DNA from: Pirellulales bacterium
Lineage (GTDB): Bacteria > Planctomycetota > Planctomycetia > Pirellulales > Thermoguttaceae
Direction: 5' to 3'
Length of the DNA stretch: 7,062 nucleotides
NCBI GenBank assembly: GCA_030605745.1
Contig: JAUWHT010000374.1
Span: forward strand, 1-7,062
Each line of letters starts with the position of its first letter. Position 1 is the first letter of the stretch. Positions 5,654-7,062 of the stretch are shown in pieces. Position numbers and translations under genes: made by a program. Below the pieces are notes generated by a model. The model worked only from the letters and a program-made list of their open reading frames with translations, had not been told where the DNA came from and searched no databases.

Positions 5654-6895
5654 ATGCCAATTCGCGATCTGTTCACCGAAGACGAAGACCCGGCCGGAAA
5701 GCGAGTCCTTTCGGTCTGGGAACTGACCGCCCGGATCAAGGACCTGCTGGAGGAGTCATTTCCGACGGTCTGGGTGTCTGGCGAGATATCGAATCTCGCC
5801 CGGCCGCGCTCGGGACATTGTTACCTGACGCTGAAGGACGACCGGGCCCAACTCCGGGCGGCCATCTGGCGCAGCACCGCCGGCCGGCTGCGATTCGACC
5901 TGCACGACGGACTGGAAGTGATCTGCCGGGGACGTGTCGAGGTGTACGCCCCGCGGGGAAGCTACCAGTTGATCGTCGAGCAGATCGAGCCAAAGGGGAT
6001 CGGGGCGTTGGAGTTGGCCCTGCGGCAACTCCGCGAGAAGCTCGCCCGGGAAGGGCTCTTCGAGCCGCAGCGTAAGCGGCCATTGCCGAGGTTCGTCCGC
6101 CGGATCGCGGTGGTGACCAGCCCCACTGGAGCGGCAATCCACGACTTCCTCCAGGTCCTCGGCCGGCGTTGGCGCGGGGCCGACGTGCTGATCGTGCCGG
6201 TGCGTGTGCAGGGCGAAGGGGCCGCCGAAGAAATCGCCGCCGCCATCGGGCGGGTCAACCGCCTGAGCCAGCCCTACGATTGCCTGGTGGTTACCCGGGG
6301 CGGCGGCAGCCTGGAAGACCTTTGGGCGTTCAATGAAGAAGTGGTAGTTCGCGCGATCTTCGCCTCGCGGATTCCTGTGGTCTCGGCCGTTGGCCACGAG
6401 ATCGACGTGACGCTCTCGGACCTGGTGGCCGACGTTCGGACGCTGACGCCCAGCGAGGCGGCCGAACTGGTGGCGCCGGCCGCCGACGAACTGGTTGCCG
6501 GGCTGCGACAGTACCAAAAGCGGTTGCTGGCGGCGCTGCGTGGGCGTGCGGCGTTGGCCCGGTCGCGGCTGGACGGCCTGGCGCGGCACCACGTGTTTCG
6601 CCGACCGTATCAGCGGCTGCACGAGATGACCCGACGCCTGGACGAGTTGGAGAGCCGCTGTGGCCGGGCGGTCCGCAGCCGGGCAAGACTCGCCCGAGAA
6701 CAGGCCGACGCGGTGGCCGCACGGCTGGAATCGCTCAGCCCACTGGCCGTCCTGGGGCGGGGTTACAGCCTAACGCAACGCACCAAAGACGGCCAGGTGA
6801 TTCGCGATGCCGCGGAGTTGACCCCCGGCGAGCAAATCACCACCCGCCTGGCCCGCGGGCAAACCATCAGCCGCGTGGAGCAGATCCAGCAGTAG
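5654..6895 (+). CDS. xseA: Exonuclease VII large subunit
   Basis: Encodes 413 aa; E. coli XseA is 456, so this is a shorter member. With several XseB subunits it forms exonuclease VII, which degrades single-stranded DNA from both ends in repair and recombination. An N-terminal OB-fold spans about residues 18-115 (WVSGEISNLARPRSGHCYLT at 40-59 is typical). The catalytic domain follows, with SPTGAAIHDFLQVLGRR (156-172), TRGGGSLEDLWAFNEE (214-229) and SAVGHEIDVTLSDLVADVRT (244-263). Asp164, Arg215, His248 and Asp251 correspond to the E. coli catalytic residues Asp155, Arg205, His238 and Asp241. A charged, coiled-coil-prone region (about 270-355) and the C-terminal LSPLAVLGRGYSL segment (361-373) complete the family pattern. 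The gene looks intact. It follows the acyltransferase by 18 nt and has its own strong ribosome binding site. No xseB follows in the remaining 167 nt. Confidence 0.95.
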   Translation: MPIRDLFTEDEDPAGKRVLSVWELTARIKDLLEESFPTVWVSGEISNLARPRSGHCYLTLKDDRAQLRAAIWRSTAGRLRFDLHDGLEVICRGRVEVYAPRGSYQLIVEQIEPKGIGALELALRQLREKLAREGLFEPQRKRPLPRFVRRIAVVTSPTGAAIHDFLQVLGRRWRGADVLIVPVRVQGEGAAEEIAAAIGRVNRLSQPYDCLVVTRGGGSLEDLWAFNEEVVVRAIFASRIPVVSAVGHEIDVTLSDLVADVRTLTPSEAAELVAPAADELVAGLRQYQKRLLAALRGRAALARSRLDGLARHHVFRRPYQRLHEMTRRLDELESRCGRAVRSRARLAREQADAVAARLESLSPLAVLGRGYSLTQRTKDGQVIRDAAELTPGEQITTRLARGQTISRVEQIQQ

Positions 6896-6907
6896 CCGCT
6901 TGCGGCT
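6894..6907 (+). terminator. Short hairpin overlapping the xseA stop, weak terminator candidate
   Basis: AGCCG (6894-6898) pairs with CGGCT (6903-6907) around a CTTG tetraloop, a stable loop type, and the stem includes the last two bases of the TAG stop. No T-run follows, so intrinsic termination is doubtful. It may instead be a short repeat. Confidence 0.25.
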
Positions 6908-6916
6908 TGGTGGTCC

Positions 6917-6945
6917 TTGACCGTTTGTCCAGGATCTCATATTAT
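6917..6945 (+). promoter_or_regulatory. Sigma70-type promoter reading into copy B
   Basis: TTGACC (6917-6922, 5 of 6) and TATTAT (6940-6945, 5 of 6) are separated by 17 nt. The predicted start point is near 6952, a few bases inside the repeat copy, so the transcript would begin with nearly the whole palindrome. The real target may be a gene beyond the window. Confidence 0.5.
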
Positions 6946-7062
6946 TAGGACCCGTGGAGAAATAAGCTGTACAAATTGGTGGCACGCCCTGAGGAACGAA
7001 GGGCGTGGCAAGGTGCCCCAAACACGCCCTTCGCTGCGCTCAGGGACGTGCCACTCTTGGTG
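6946..7062. repeat. Palindromic MITE-like element, copy B (cut by the window end)
   Basis: Starts with the same TAGGACCCG as copy A. Its first 20 nt differ from the first 19 of copy A by two substitutions and one added A. From 6966 to 7062 it is identical to 20-116 (97 nt). The right terminal arm lies beyond the window. It is in the same orientation as copy A, about 6.95 kb away. Confidence 0.9.

Noticed and set aside
5756..6622. 288-codon open frame on the - strand
   Set aside because: It is antisense to the catalytic domain of xseA, which is clearly the real gene, and has low-complexity Gln/Arg/Pro/Gly composition.

Overview
The window looks like a piece of chromosome from a GC-rich, outer-membrane-bearing bacterium, most likely a planctomycete (Pirellulales-like). 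The basis is a large AsmA-like protein, an HE-type DUF374 acyltransferase, use of TTG/GTG starts, and gene borders packed with palindromic repeats. This placement is by recognition of protein style, not by a database search.

Layout, all genes on the + strand. 1-150 is a complete, almost fully palindromic MITE-like element (copy A) that begins and ends with TA. 151-531 is a gene-free region with a very good sigma70-type promoter (TTGATC-17-TATAAT, 255-283) and a leader of about 240 nt with hairpins. 532-3726 encodes a 1064-aa AsmA-like envelope protein built from five tandem repeats of about 115-120 residues plus a degenerate sixth. 3727-3903 holds a compact hairpin, a nested palindrome and a second good promoter (TTGTCA-17-TAAAAT, 3837-3865). 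3904-4761 is dapF. Seven copies of an AATTGNN heptamer (4749-4797) span the dapF stop and the start of the next gene, a DUF374/LPLAT acyltransferase (4796-5635). The last 38 codons of that gene lie inside a 121-nt palindrome with perfect 30-bp arms (5517-5637). That palindrome abuts the Shine-Dalgarno sequence of xseA (5654-6895), exonuclease VII large subunit. After xseA comes a third promoter-like pair (TTGACC-17-TATTAT) aimed at a second copy of the end element (copy B, 6946 to the window end).

Functionally, the AsmA-like protein (probable inter-membrane lipid transport), the acyltransferase (envelope lipid acylation) and DapF (meso-diaminopimelate for peptidoglycan and lysine) share an envelope theme. 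XseA is a DNA-repair nuclease that appears to ride in the same operon as dapF and the acyltransferase. No xseB is visible in the window.

The genes themselves are mostly ordinary. The unusual parts are the repeats, with a different palindromic or tandem repeat at essentially every gene border and two of them altering gene ends; the internal repeat architecture of the AsmA-like protein; and a short stretch of that gene where third-position GC suggests a local frame excursion.
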